Positions 52,249 to 60,813 of a stretch of DNA of 64,000 nucleotides are shown piece after piece. The stretch lies in assembly GCF_000585415.1 (NCBI RefSeq), contig NZ_KK073876.1:1485810-1549809 (forward strand), written 5' to 3'. A program made the translations under genes and the position numbers. Below the pieces are notes generated by a model. The model was not told where the DNA came from and did not search any database. It saw nothing but the letters and a program-made list of their open reading frames with translations. The stretch is from Sphingomonas jaspsi DSM 18422 (GTDB taxonomy: Bacteria; Pseudomonadota; Alphaproteobacteria; Sphingomonadales; Sphingomonadaceae). Positions within the stretch are counted from its first letter, which is position 1. Each line of letters begins with the position of its first letter.

Positions 52249-53781
52249 GTGGAAACCAAAGCCATGGATCCGGGCCGGCGCACGCTGGTCACCATCGCCA
52301 TCATGCTGGCGGTGCTGATCCAGGTGCTCGACACGACCATCGCCAATGTCGCGCTGCCGCACATGCAGGCCAGCCTCGGCGCGACGCAGGAAAGCATCAA
52401 CTGGGTGCTGACCAGCTATATCGTCGCAGCCGCCATCACCATCCCGATCAGCGGCTGGCTGGCCGACAAGGTCGGGCGCAAGCGCCTGCTGGTGATTGCC
52501 GTCATCGGTTTCACGATCGCCAGTTTCCTGTGCGCGATCGCCACGTCGCTTCCCGAGATGGTCATGTTCCGCCTGATCCAGGGGATTACCGGCGCCTTCC
52601 TCGTGCCATTGGCGCAGGCGACGATGTTCGACATCAACCCGCCCGAAAAGCATGCGCAGGCGATGGCCCTGTTCGGCGGCGGGATCATGATCGGGCCGAT
52701 CCTGGGGCCGGTGCTCGGCGGCTGGCTGACCGAAAGCTACGACTGGCGCTGGGTGTTCCTGGTCAACATCCCGGTCGGCACGCTCGCCGCGCTGATGCTG
52801 CTGCGCTACATGCCCAAGACGCCGAAGAACGAGCATAAGTTCGACGTGTTCGGCTTCGCCCTGCTGGGCCTCGCTCTCGGCGGGCTGCAGATGGCGCTGG
52901 ATCGTGGGCAGCAGCTGGACTGGCTGCAGAGCTGGGAAGTCTGGCTGGAATTCGCGCTGTTCATCGGCGCGATGTGGATGTTCGTTATCCACACCATGAC
53001 CGGTCGCCAGCCGATCTTCTCGCGCGAGATGTTCATGGACCGCAATTTCTCGCTTGGCCTGTTGTTCATGGCGGTGACCGGGGTGCTGCTGCTCGCCGGC
53101 CTGGCGCTGCTGCCGCCGCTGCTACAGCGGCTCTACGGCTATTCGGTGCTGCAGTCGGGCATCCTGACCGCCCCGCGCGGGGTGGGCACGCTGATTTCCA
53201 TGCTCCTTGCGGGTAGGCTGGTCGGCAAGGTCGACCTGCGCATCCTCGTCGCGCTCGGCATGGGTCTGATGGGCTGGTCGCTGCACATGATGACCGGCTT
53301 CGCGATCGACATGGGCAAGGGGCCGATCATCTGGTCAGGCGTGGTCCAGGGACTTGGCCTAGGACTGGTCTTCGTCACCATGCAGGCGCTGGCCTTCGCC
53401 ACGTTGAAGCCGGAAATGCGCACGCATGCGGCGAGCCTGCTGAACCTGTCGCGCAACATCGGCGGGTCGATCGGGATCAGCATCGTCACAACCCTGCTTG
53501 CCCGCAACCTGCAGGTCGCGCACGCCGACATGGTCAGCCACGTCACCGACCAGGTCTTGCCGACGATCACGCAGGGTGTCGTCGCGCAGCTCGGCCTTCC
53601 GGCCTCGTCTGCGCTGGCTCTTGCTGATGCCGAAATCACCCGGCAGGCCGCCTTCATCGCCTACCTCGACGATTTCTGGATCATGCAGTGGATCACCTTC
53701 GCCTCGATCCCGCTTGTCCTGCTGCTGCGCCCGGCCAAGCCCGCGGCGCCGGGAGAGCCCAAGATGGCGATGGCAGACTGA
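52249..53781 (+). CDS. emrB: DHA2-family MFS drug exporter (EmrB-like)
   Basis: A 510-residue 14-helix transporter of the DHA2/EmrB-QacA type. LDTTIANVALPHMQ (~25-38) is the motif D1 signature; GWLADKVGRKRLLV (~69-82) the loop 2-3 signature. Exports hydrophobic drugs with the EmrA adaptor encoded upstream. GTG 52249 gives the full frame; ATG 52264 (MDPGRR) is equally plausible. Confidence 0.92.
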   Translation: METKAMDPGRRTLVTIAIMLAVLIQVLDTTIANVALPHMQASLGATQESINWVLTSYIVAAAITIPISGWLADKVGRKRLLVIAVIGFTIASFLCAIATSLPEMVMFRLIQGITGAFLVPLAQATMFDINPPEKHAQAMALFGGGIMIGPILGPVLGGWLTESYDWRWVFLVNIPVGTLAALMLLRYMPKTPKNEHKFDVFGFALLGLALGGLQMALDRGQQLDWLQSWEVWLEFALFIGAMWMFVIHTMTGRQPIFSREMFMDRNFSLGLLFMAVTGVLLLAGLALLPPLLQRLYGYSVLQSGILTAPRGVGTLISMLLAGRLVGKVDLRILVALGMGLMGWSLHMMTGFAIDMGKGPIIWSGVVQGLGLGLVFVTMQALAFATLKPEMRTHAASLLNLSRNIGGSIGISIVTTLLARNLQVAHADMVSHVTDQVLPTITQGVVAQLGLPASSALALADAEITRQAAFIAYLDDFWIMQWITFASIPLVLLLRPAKPAAPGEPKMAMAD

Positions 53782-54047
53782 TGGCGCTGCTATCCGTCCG
53801 GGTTACGCCGCGCTCGGCCAAGCCGGGCGTCGGGGAGTGGAAAAGCGATCCCTCGGGACGCGATTATCTTGAACTTCGGGTGGCGGCGGCCCCTACCGAC
53901 GGCGCTGCAAATGAGGAAGTGATCCGGCTGCTGGCCAAGGCGCTCGGCCTGCCGCGGTCGCGTCTCAGCATCGCCAGCGGCGAGAGCGCACGGCTGAAGC
54001 GGATCGACACGCCGCTAAGCGAAATCGAGCTGCGCGACCGGCTTTAG
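53781..54047 (+). CDS. DUF167 (YggU-like) protein
   Basis: An 88-residue DUF167/UPF0235 protein: VRVTPRSAKPGVG (~6-18), LRVAAAPTDGAANEEVIRLLAKALG (~32-56) and the closing KRIDT region are the family pattern. Function unknown. Its ATG shares one base with the emrB stop (TGATG), so it is in the emr operon transcript. Stop interlocked with the methyltransferase gene (TTAG). Confidence 0.9.
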   Translation: MALLSVRVTPRSAKPGVGEWKSDPSGRDYLELRVAAAPTDGAANEEVIRLLAKALGLPRSRLSIASGESARLKRIDTPLSEIELRDRL

Positions 54048-54838
54048 CATTTGACGGCGATGACTTCGGCCACGACCGGGGTCAGCATGCGCGTTCCAGG
54101 CGCAGGATCGTCGAGCAGCGTCGAGAACTCCGCCGCCTCTTCATCGCTGCAATACCCCAGGTCGCGCAGGCGATAGGCGTTGGTCGCCATGAAGCTGCGC
54201 GGCCATTCCCACATCGGGTCGGCGGGTTCAATGATGCGCACCATCGGCCGCATCGACACCACTTCCATCCCTGCATCGGCCAGCCACGCGGGCAGTTGCA
54301 ACGCGGCATCCGGATCGCCGCCGGTGTCGCGCCAGCTTTTGACCACCAGGTCGCGGTATCGCCGCTGGGCGGGTGGCTGGGGAATCAGTCGCCACGCTTC
54401 ATAATCGAGATATTCGTGGAAAACGGCGCGGCCGCCGGGCTTGAGCGCCCGGGCGATCTTGGCGACGACCGGCGACGGGTCGGCCAGGAAGGCGAGAACC
54501 CAGCGGGTCCATGCCGCGTCGGCGATGCCGTCACCGATGTCCTCTTCGACCAAGTCGATTTCGCGCACGTCTGCGTTCGGCAGGCGGCGAGCGCGCAGCG
54601 TTTCTAGGAAATGCGGCGCACGTTCGAGTGCGATAACCTGGCCGTCGGTCCCTGCGATGTCGGCCAGGTCCGCCGTCGCATGGCCGGGCCCTGCGCCGAT
54701 GTCGAGGAAGGTCTGGCCGCTGGTGAAACCCGCCGCGTCCAGCCCGCTCATCATTTCCGACCGCCAGACGCGGTGCTGCAGGCCGAGGCGTTCGACCTCG
54801 ATGTCCTGCGTGCCGAGAAGATAGTCGCCGTCGCTCAT
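54044..54838 (-). CDS. class I SAM-dependent methyltransferase
   Basis: A 264-residue methyltransferase with the AdoMet-binding motif I LDIGAGPGHATADLA (~45-59), acidic motif II (VIALERAPHFLE) and DAAWTRWVLAFL at motif IV. Substrate unknown; the C-terminal half is similar to small-molecule methyltransferases of the UbiE-like group. Confidence 0.85.
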   Translation of the reverse strand: MSDGDYLLGTQDIEVERLGLQHRVWRSEMMSGLDAAGFTSGQTFLDIGAGPGHATADLADIAGTDGQVIALERAPHFLETLRARRLPNADVREIDLVEEDIGDGIADAAWTRWVLAFLADPSPVVAKIARALKPGGRAVFHEYLDYEAWRLIPQPPAQRRYRDLVVKSWRDTGGDPDAALQLPAWLADAGMEVVSMRPMVRIIEPADPMWEWPRSFMATNAYRLRDLGYCSDEEAAEFSTLLDDPAPGTRMLTPVVAEVIAVKC

Positions 54839-54887
54839 GCCATCGCCTTACGCCTGCAGCCGCGCCAAGTCGCCCCGTTTCATGCGC

Positions 54888-56048
54888 TTAAAGCTGCAGC
54901 GAAGGGGTCGATGCTTTGAACGGGGCCAATTCTTCCGCCTGCTCTTCGCGCCGGACGGCATATTCGTCCTGCCCGACATGCAGGTTCCCGCGCGGCGGCA
55001 GGCCCGGAAAGGGTTCGCTGTCCTCGCCGTGGAAACAGCGGTCATGGACCAGCGCATTCGCGCGGATCGACGGCCAGATCCGATCGCGCAGGAACCACTG
55101 GTCCCAGTTCGGCGTCTCCAGCACCTTGGGCTTGTAGGTCGCGATCAGCGGGGCCAGCGGCGGCAGAACGCCGCCCATTCCGGCCCACATCCCGGCGAGG
55201 ATCGGGTCGCTGTGCGTCCACCAGTCGCGCATCACGTGAAACGGCCTGCCGCTGTCGATCCATAGGCCGACCGATGCGGCCTCGCGCGCGTTGACCAGGC
55301 TGTCGCAGTCGCGGACGAGGTAGCGGCGTACCGAGGGGTCGTCGGCAACGAGGAAACGCCGGGTCAGGCGGTGGATGTTGCTTGGCTCGCCTTGCTCCAC
55401 GATCGTTTCCGCGCCCAAGCGCTGGAGCGTCGCGACGAGGTCGTCCGGCACCGAAGCGTCCAGATAGAAACGGCAGCGGAAGTCGGGATAGACCTGAGGA
55501 GCGCGAAGCGCGTTGTGAACCGCGCCACGCAGGTAACGCGGGTTGCTGCCCCACAGGCTGAAGGCGATGATCGACGCGCCGTCGGGTCGCGGCTGGCCAA
55601 GGGTGAGGAGCGGGCCGAGGCGGCTTGCCATCTCGGTCTTGGCGGCGATCGCCTTGCGGCCCCAGTCGGCGGCGCGGTCGTCGTCGCCGAGCTTGTGGCA
55701 AGCGCCGGCAAGCCCGTCGAAGGCGCCGACATCGGTGCCGCCAAGCGCAATATAATGTTCGAGGTGATGGCGCGTCGCCACATGATCGCCGGTTCGCGTG
55801 CACAGCACGCCGGCATTGAGGCGCAACGGAAGATGACCCGGATGTGCAGCAACTGCCCGTTCCAATATGTCGCGGGCCGGAGCGAAGGCGTTTTGCAGGA
55901 ACAGATAGTAGCAGGCCTGCAGCGCCATATCGGCAGTCGGGGCAGGGTCGCTGTTGAGGCGGGCGAGGGCGATGGCGATGGCCGGACCGGGCCGCTTCGC
56001 TTCCCATTCGGCATGCGCCGTCGCATCCCAGCCCTTTGGCAGTCCCAT
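54888..56048 (-). CDS. TPR protein fused to a glycosyltransferase-like domain
   Basis: A 386-residue protein. Residues ~30-140 look like TPR repeats (NAFAPARDILERAVAAHPG, TRHHLEHYIALGG). The rest has RYLVRDCDSLVNAREA (~243-258) and HVMRDWWTHSDPILAGMWAG (~272-291), a pattern I associate with capsule or surface-polysaccharide glycosyltransferase-like proteins, where the DCDS acidic run could bind a metal-nucleotide sugar. I cannot assign a reaction. Confidence 0.7.
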   Translation of the reverse strand: MGLPKGWDATAHAEWEAKRPGPAIAIALARLNSDPAPTADMALQACYYLFLQNAFAPARDILERAVAAHPGHLPLRLNAGVLCTRTGDHVATRHHLEHYIALGGTDVGAFDGLAGACHKLGDDDRAADWGRKAIAAKTEMASRLGPLLTLGQPRPDGASIIAFSLWGSNPRYLRGAVHNALRAPQVYPDFRCRFYLDASVPDDLVATLQRLGAETIVEQGEPSNIHRLTRRFLVADDPSVRRYLVRDCDSLVNAREAASVGLWIDSGRPFHVMRDWWTHSDPILAGMWAGMGGVLPPLAPLIATYKPKVLETPNWDQWFLRDRIWPSIRANALVHDRCFHGEDSEPFPGLPPRGNLHVGQDEYAVRREEQAEELAPFKASTPSLQL

Positions 56049-56093
56049 CGTCCCTCCCTTTGCGCCGAGGGTAAGGCAAGCGGGTGCAAACAG

Positions 56094-56119
56094 AAAGGGC
56101 GGCCCCAGCGGGACCGCCC
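56094..56119 (-). terminator. terminator of the rplM-rpsI operon
   Basis: On the minus strand GGGCGGTCCC-gct-GGGGCCGCCC (56119-56097) is followed by TTTCTG. The arms are identical to those of the tonB-exbBDD terminator at 6982; the T run is shorter. Confidence 0.8.
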
Positions 56120-56145
56120 TTCGTCGTTCCGAAATCGGAAAAGTG

Positions 56146-56697
56146 TTAGCGCTTCGAGAACTGGAAGCTGCGGCGGGCCTTGGCCTTGCCGTACTTCTTA
56201 CGTTCGACGACGCGGCTGTCGCGGGTCAGGAAGCCTTCACGCTTCACCGCGGTGCGCAGCGCCGGTTCGTAACGCGACAGCGCCTGGGCGATGCCGTGCT
56301 TGACCGCACCGGCCTGGCCCGACAAGCCGCCGCCCTTGACGGTGGCGATCACGTCATACTGACCATCGCGGTCGGTCACGCCGAACGGCTGGTTGATGAC
56401 CAGACGCAGGGTCGGACGGGCGAAGTAGATTTCCTGGTCGCGACCGTTGATCGTGATCTTGCCCGAACCCGGCTTCAGCCACACGCGGGCCACGGCGTCC
56501 TTACGGCGACCGGTGGCATAGGCGCGGCCATATTTGTCCAGCTGCTGTTCGCGCAGCGGGGTTTCCGGCTGGGTGTTGACCGGAGCAGCAGCTTCGGTGG
56601 TGGCTTCGGTAGCCGGCGCGTCAGCGGCAGGCGCTTCGGCAGTGGCGGCCTGGTTGGTGATTTCGCCCAGGTCGGCGAGGCTCTTCTTGTCGGCCAT
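56146..56697 (-). CDS. rpsI: ribosomal protein S9 with N-terminal extension
   Basis: A 183-residue uS9. The conserved S9 body starts near residue 55 ([20 protein letters not shown]) and ends in the SFQFSKR tail that reaches the P-site tRNA. Before it lies a ~50-residue Ala/Glu/Thr/Pro-rich extension ([20 protein letters not shown]) absent from E. coli S9 (130 residues), as in other sphingomonads. Follows rplM by one base. Confidence 0.95.
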   Translation of the reverse strand: MADKKSLADLGEITNQAATAEAPAADAPATEATTEAAAPVNTQPETPLREQQLDKYGRAYATGRRKDAVARVWLKPGSGKITINGRDQEIYFARPTLRLVINQPFGVTDRDGQYDVIATVKGGGLSGQAGAVKHGIAQALSRYEPALRTAVKREGFLTRDSRVVERKKYGKAKARRSFQFSKR

Positions 56698-56698
56698 C

Positions 56699-57178
56699 TT
56701 ATGCGCCCACCTTGTTCTTGCGGTTCATCGACGCGACGTCGAGGAGTTCGGGGTTCTGGCCGCCGTGCGGGTGCTCGGTGCCGTTGTAGAGGTGCAGGGC
56801 ACGCATCTGGTCGCGACCGAGCGGACCGCGCGGGATCATGCGCTCAACCGCCTTTTCAAGGACGCGTTCCGGGAAACGGCCGTCGAGGACCTTGTCGGCG
56901 CGCACTTCCTTCAGGCCGCCGGCATAACCGGTGTGCTTGTAGTACAGCTTCTGCTGCAGCTTCTTGCCGGTGAAGCGCACCTTGTCCGCGTTGATGACGA
57001 CGACATGGTCGCCGCAATCGACGTGCGGGGTGAAGCTCGGCTTATGCTTGCCGCGCAAAATGTTGGCGATGATCGTGGCAACGCGGCCGACCACCAGATT
57101 TTCGGCATCGATCAGATGCCACTTCTTTTCGACTTCCGCCGGCTTGGCCGACTTGGTCGTCTTCATCAGCGCCTTCAT
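56699..57178 (-). CDS. rplM: ribosomal protein L13
   Basis: A 159-residue uL13 from ATG 57178 (MKALMK), preceded by AAGAGG; a second ATG at 57166 (MKTTKS) is possible. [16 protein letters not shown] (~19-34), [11 protein letters not shown] and [25 protein letters not shown] are the standard landmarks. First gene of the rplM-rpsI operon. Confidence 0.95.
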   Translation of the reverse strand: MKALMKTTKSAKPAEVEKKWHLIDAENLVVGRVATIIANILRGKHKPSFTPHVDCGDHVVVINADKVRFTGKKLQQKLYYKHTGYAGGLKEVRADKVLDGRFPERVLEKAVERMIPRGPLGRDQMRALHLYNGTEHPHGGQNPELLDVASMNRKNKVGA

Positions 57179-57316
57179 GGGCCTGAACCTCTTCATCAAA
57201 AAAGCTAAGAGGCGCCCCACGCAGGAGACGCCGTCGGCGGCGCTAATGCTGACCAAGCGTCCGAAAGTCAAGCAAAAGCAGGTGATTCCCGACGGGTAAA
57301 ATAATACCGGCGTTGG

Positions 57317-57631
57317 TTATTCGACGCTTTGTTCGACCCAATCGGCATAGCTTAGGGCCAGGCGCTCGATCGGCCAGACGGCGATGGCCGCGACGGAATA
57401 GCTGTGCAGGTCGGAGATACGGGCGATGATGGCGTCGGCCTTGGCCAGCGTCGTCTTGAACAGGGCAGGCGTCTCGGTCGCCGTTTCGATCGCGCCGTCC
57501 CAGCGATAGATGCTGCGGCAGGGCTGCAGGATGTTGACGCAGGCCGCCAGGCCTTCCTCGACGATGGTGCGGCCGATCGCCTGCGCTTCGGCCGGGTCGG
57601 CGAACACGGCGTAGACGGTAACGACGCTCAC
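57317..57631 (-). CDS. cutA: CutA-like divalent cation tolerance protein
   Basis: A 104-residue trimeric CutA1-type protein (VYAVFADPAEAQAIG, ACVNILQPCRSIYRWDG, LHSYSVAAIAVWPIE). Historically linked to copper tolerance; the function is still debated. GTG start at 57631 inside GTGA, coupled to ctaA. Confidence 0.88.
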   Translation of the reverse strand: MSVVTVYAVFADPAEAQAIGRTIVEEGLAACVNILQPCRSIYRWDGAIETATETPALFKTTLAKADAIIARISDLHSYSVAAIAVWPIERLALSYADWVEQSVE

Positions 57632-58683
57632 GCGGTTCGCCGTCCGACGGCGTGCATCCCCCAAACCGTCGCCGCGACCAGCAGTGCGCCGACCGCCTGG
57701 TGCGCCACCGCCAGCCATAGCGAGATACCCGACATCACCGTGGCGATGCCCAGGATGACCTGAGTACCGAAGGCGCTGTGGATCGCGGTCGACGCCTTGC
57801 GGTCCACGCGCTTCACCTTGCGCGCGAAGATGACAAGGGCCGCGACCACTACCCAGGCCCACCAACGATGGATGAAGTGCAGCAGGAAGGGGTCGTGGGT
57901 GAAGGCGAACAGCGCGCCCTTCGACCAGTCGATCCCTTCGGGGAAGAGTTGGCCGTTCATCAGCGGCCAGCTGTTGGAAACATAGCCGGCATCGAGCCCC
58001 GCGACCCACGCGCCAAGCAGCAACTGGACGGCGAGCGCGCTTGCCGTAAGCAGGGCGGCCCCGGTCAGGCGAGCAGGACCGTTCTCACCGGTGCGGGCAA
58101 GCTGGCGCAGGTCGAGCGCGGTCCAGATCAAACCCGAAAGGATGAACAGCGCGGTCAGCAGGTGCGCGGACAGGCGGAAATGGCTGACGTCGGTCCGGTT
58201 CACCAGTCCCGATTGGACCATGTACCAGCCGAGCGCGCCCTGGCTCGCGCCGAGCGCGAGAAGGGCGATCAGCCGCCAGCCATAGCCCTGCGGGATTTGC
58301 CTGCGGACCCAGAACCACAGCAGCGGAAGCGCGAAGGCGAGCCCGATCAGTCGGCCGATCAGGCGGTGGAACCATTCCCAGAAAAAAATGAACTTGAAGC
58401 TGGCCAGGTCCATGCCGGCCGGGCCGTTGATTTCGAGATATTCCGGCGTGGCCTTGTACAGGTCGAACGCATGCTGCCAGTCCGCCTGCGTCAGGGGCGG
58501 GATGGCGCCGCTGACGGGCTTCCATTCGGTGATCGAAAGGCCGCTTTCGGTCAGCCGCGTGATCCCGCCGACGACCAGCATGACGAACACCATGGCGGCG
58601 ACAGTCAGCAACCAGTTGGCGATGGCGCGGGGGTGTGGCGATCGGGCCGAAGCGGCGGCGGGTGCGGGAAGAACCGAGTCCAT
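57628..58683 (-). CDS. ctaA: heme A synthase (COX15/CtaA)
   Basis: A 351-residue, eight-helix membrane protein that oxidises heme O to heme A for cytochrome c oxidase. The four heme-ligand His regions are visible: WEWFHRLIGR (~104), SHFRLSAHLL (~167), LLHFIHRWWAW (~271) and LAVAHQAVGALL (~333). GLSITEWKPVSGAIPP (~51-66) is diagnostic. Start ATG 58683 (MDSVLP). The frame continues upstream past real N-terminal homology. Confidence 0.92.
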   Translation of the reverse strand: MDSVLPAPAAASARSPHPRAIANWLLTVAAMVFVMLVVGGITRLTESGLSITEWKPVSGAIPPLTQADWQHAFDLYKATPEYLEINGPAGMDLASFKFIFFWEWFHRLIGRLIGLAFALPLLWFWVRRQIPQGYGWRLIALLALGASQGALGWYMVQSGLVNRTDVSHFRLSAHLLTALFILSGLIWTALDLRQLARTGENGPARLTGAALLTASALAVQLLLGAWVAGLDAGYVSNSWPLMNGQLFPEGIDWSKGALFAFTHDPFLLHFIHRWWAWVVVAALVIFARKVKRVDRKASTAIHSAFGTQVILGIATVMSGISLWLAVAHQAVGALLVAATVWGMHAVGRRTA

Positions 58684-58786
58684 GTTGCGGCGCGATATGG
58701 CGTTTTTGTCGCGCGCTGCCAACATTCGTCGCGATTGCGGGCATGAGACATTGTAACTTTGCCGGTGCGACGTTATATCCTGCGCC

Positions 58787-59155
58787 ATGTCGCCCATCGC
58801 GATTCCTACCAAGCGCCTCGACCGGCTGGCCATCGGCCTGTCCGGGCTTTGCCTTGTGCATTGCCTGGCGACCAGCGTGCTGCTTGCCGTTCTGGCCAGC
58901 GCGGGGAGCGCGCTTGGGGCGCCGTGGATCCACGAAGTCGGCCTGATCCTCGCCATGGCGATGGGCATGATCGCGCTGGGCAAGGGCATCTTCGAACATG
59001 GCTACACCATGCCCAGCGCGGTGGGGGGTCTGGGCCTTGGCGTTATGGCCGGTGCACTGACGCTGCCGCACAACGGGACCGAAGCGGTCTTCACCATGTT
59101 GGGGGTGGGCATCCTGGCCCTCGGCCATCGTCTCAACCACATCGCCGGGGAATAG
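58787..59155 (+). CDS. MerC-domain membrane protein
   Basis: A 122-residue protein with four predicted membrane helices and the Cys pair Cys22/Cys26 (GLCLVHCLATS) of MerC in helix 1. MerC moves Hg(II) across the membrane in mer operons; chromosomal relatives like this one occur without mercury genes and sit beside Fur-family genes. A Zur-like regulator follows by 38 bp. Which metal it handles is unknown. Confidence 0.85.
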   Translation: MSPIAIPTKRLDRLAIGLSGLCLVHCLATSVLLAVLASAGSALGAPWIHEVGLILAMAMGMIALGKGIFEHGYTMPSAVGGLGLGVMAGALTLPHNGTEAVFTMLGVGILALGHRLNHIAGE

Positions 59156-59193
59156 GCCTTCCGCTTGCCGCAACGGCGGGGGCAGCCTATCTA

Positions 59194-59667
59194 ATGACCA
59201 TGGGCGCGCAGCATCAGCACCAACATCAGCTTCATGAAGGCGATTCGCTTCGGTCGGCGGCGGCCCGGCGCATGTCCGAGCGAGGCGAACAATGGACCGA
59301 GATGCGCGCGGCAGTGTTCGACGCACTGGCCGGCTTCGACAAGCCCGCATCGGCCTATGACATCGCAGAGGCAGTATCGAAATCGCGCGGCAAGCGGGTC
59401 GCGGCCAACAGCGTCTATCGCATCCTCGACCTGTTCGTCGGCACCAATCTGGCGCGGCGGGTCGAGAGCGCTAACGCCTATGTCGCCAACCAGCATCCGG
59501 GATGCCTGCACGACTGTATTTTCCTGATCTGCGACAGCTGCGGATCGGCGACCCATATCGACGACGACAAATTGTCGGCCGGGGTCCGCGATGCTGCCGA
59601 GCATGCTGGCTTCGCCGAAGTACGTCCGGTGATCGAAGTCCGCGGCCGCTGCGGCGACTGCAGCTAA
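59194..59667 (+). CDS. Fur-family regulator, Zur-like
   Basis: A 157-residue Fur-family repressor. An unusual N-terminus HQHQHQLHEGD (~7-17) is followed by a winged-helix DNA-binding domain (~25-90) and a dimer domain with Cys113/Cys116 (CDSCG) and Cys153/Cys156 (CGDC) as structural zinc site, plus Cys104/Cys108. The pattern and size fit Zur rather than iron Fur. It probably regulates zinc homeostasis, and the merC-like gene beside it. ATG 59194; ATG 59200 also in frame. Confidence 0.88.
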   Translation: MTMGAQHQHQHQLHEGDSLRSAAARRMSERGEQWTEMRAAVFDALAGFDKPASAYDIAEAVSKSRGKRVAANSVYRILDLFVGTNLARRVESANAYVANQHPGCLHDCIFLICDSCGSATHIDDDKLSAGVRDAAEHAGFAEVRPVIEVRGRCGDCS

Positions 59668-59703
59668 GCGCGGCAAGGCGACCGAGGGGGGCGGGCGCAC
59701 TTC

Positions 59704-60261
59704 ATGACAATCTGGGAAGCGATCGCCGCGCTGCTGGGGCTCGCCAACGTCTGGTTGGTCGTGCGCCGATCGGTGTGGAACTATCCGTTCGGACTCGCGA
59801 TGGTGGCGCTCTACTTCTTCGTGTTCTGGGAAGCGAAGCTCTATTCAGACGCGCTGCTGCAGATATTTTTCTTCGCGATCCAGCTCTACGGCTGGTGGAA
59901 CTGGGTACGGGCGCCGAAGGTCGATGACGGTATCATGGTCGAACGGATGGGCAATGCCGCGCGCTTCAACTGGCTTGCCGTTACCGTCCTGGCCAGTTTG
60001 GCATGGGGCTTCGGTATGCACCGACTGACCGATGCGGCAGCGCCCTTCGTCGACGCGACGGTAGCCGGTTTTAGTGTCGCTGCGCAGTTGCTGCAGTCGC
60101 TGCGCCGCTTCGAAAGCTGGGCGCTGTGGATCGCGGTCGACGTCATCGCCGTCGGTCTCTACGCGTGGAAGGGCCTCTTCCTCACCTCAGGACTTTATCT
60201 GATATTCCTGCTGATGGCCGTCGCCGGGTTCGTCGAGTGGCGGCGAAAGCTGGTCGCATGA
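59704..60261 (+). CDS. pnuC: nicotinamide riboside transporter PnuC
   Basis: A 185-residue PnuC with seven predicted helices (NYPFGLAMVALYFFVFWEAKLYSDALLQIFFF, ~27-58, contains the family core; YGWWNW follows). Imports nicotinamide riboside by facilitated diffusion. Its stop overlaps a NadR-type kinase start by 4 bp; together they take up and trap NR as NMN for NAD salvage. Confidence 0.93.
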   Translation: MTIWEAIAALLGLANVWLVVRRSVWNYPFGLAMVALYFFVFWEAKLYSDALLQIFFFAIQLYGWWNWVRAPKVDDGIMVERMGNAARFNWLAVTVLASLAWGFGMHRLTDAAAPFVDATVAGFSVAAQLLQSLRRFESWALWIAVDVIAVGLYAWKGLFLTSGLYLIFLLMAVAGFVEWRRKLVA

Positions 60262-60788
60262 CCTTGATCGTCCTCCATGGCGTCGAGAGCGTCGGCAAGA
60301 CGACCCTGGGCCGAGAGCTGGCGAGCTATTTCGGCGCACAGTTCCTGCCCGAATTCGGCCGCAGCTATTGCGAGATCAACGGTACCGACATCAGCGCCGA
60401 CGAGCTGCTGCTGATCGGGCGTTGGCAGCAGCACAATATCGAAGTCGCGCTGACCGAACATCGCATCGTCATCAGCGATACCGACGCGCTGATGACCGCG
60501 GCCTGGGCGCGGATGATGCTGGGTCACGACCTGCCCGAGCTGTTCGCCGCCCGGAAGGGGGACCTCTATCTTCATTGTTCGCCCGATACGCCGTTCGTCA
60601 GCGACGGCCTGCGTGTCTATGGCAATCCGGAAGAGCGGGCGCGGTTCGATTCCATGGCGAAGGCCGTACTCCACCAGGTCGGGATCCGCCCGGTCATCCT
60701 GCGCGGCAGCTGGGATGCGCGGCGCAATACCGCCAAAACCGCGATCCGCGAACTGATCGGGCTCGAACCAATCAGCCTTTCGTCCTGA
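60258..60788 (+). CDS. NadR-type ribosylnicotinamide kinase (AAA ATPase)
   Basis: A 176-residue P-loop kinase equal to the kinase domain of NadR, without its adenylyltransferase or repressor domains. P-loop [10 protein letters not shown] (~8-17), [10 protein letters not shown] (~30-39) and [15 protein letters not shown] (~72-86) are the landmarks. Phosphorylates nicotinamide riboside to NMN, driving PnuC uptake. Coupled to pnuC (ATGA). Confidence 0.88.
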   Translation: MTLIVLHGVESVGKTTLGRELASYFGAQFLPEFGRSYCEINGTDISADELLLIGRWQQHNIEVALTEHRIVISDTDALMTAAWARMMLGHDLPELFAARKGDLYLHCSPDTPFVSDGLRVYGNPEERARFDSMAKAVLHQVGIRPVILRGSWDARRNTAKTAIRELIGLEPISLSS

Positions 60789-60813
60789 GAAAAAGGGCGG
60801 TAGAGCGACGCTC

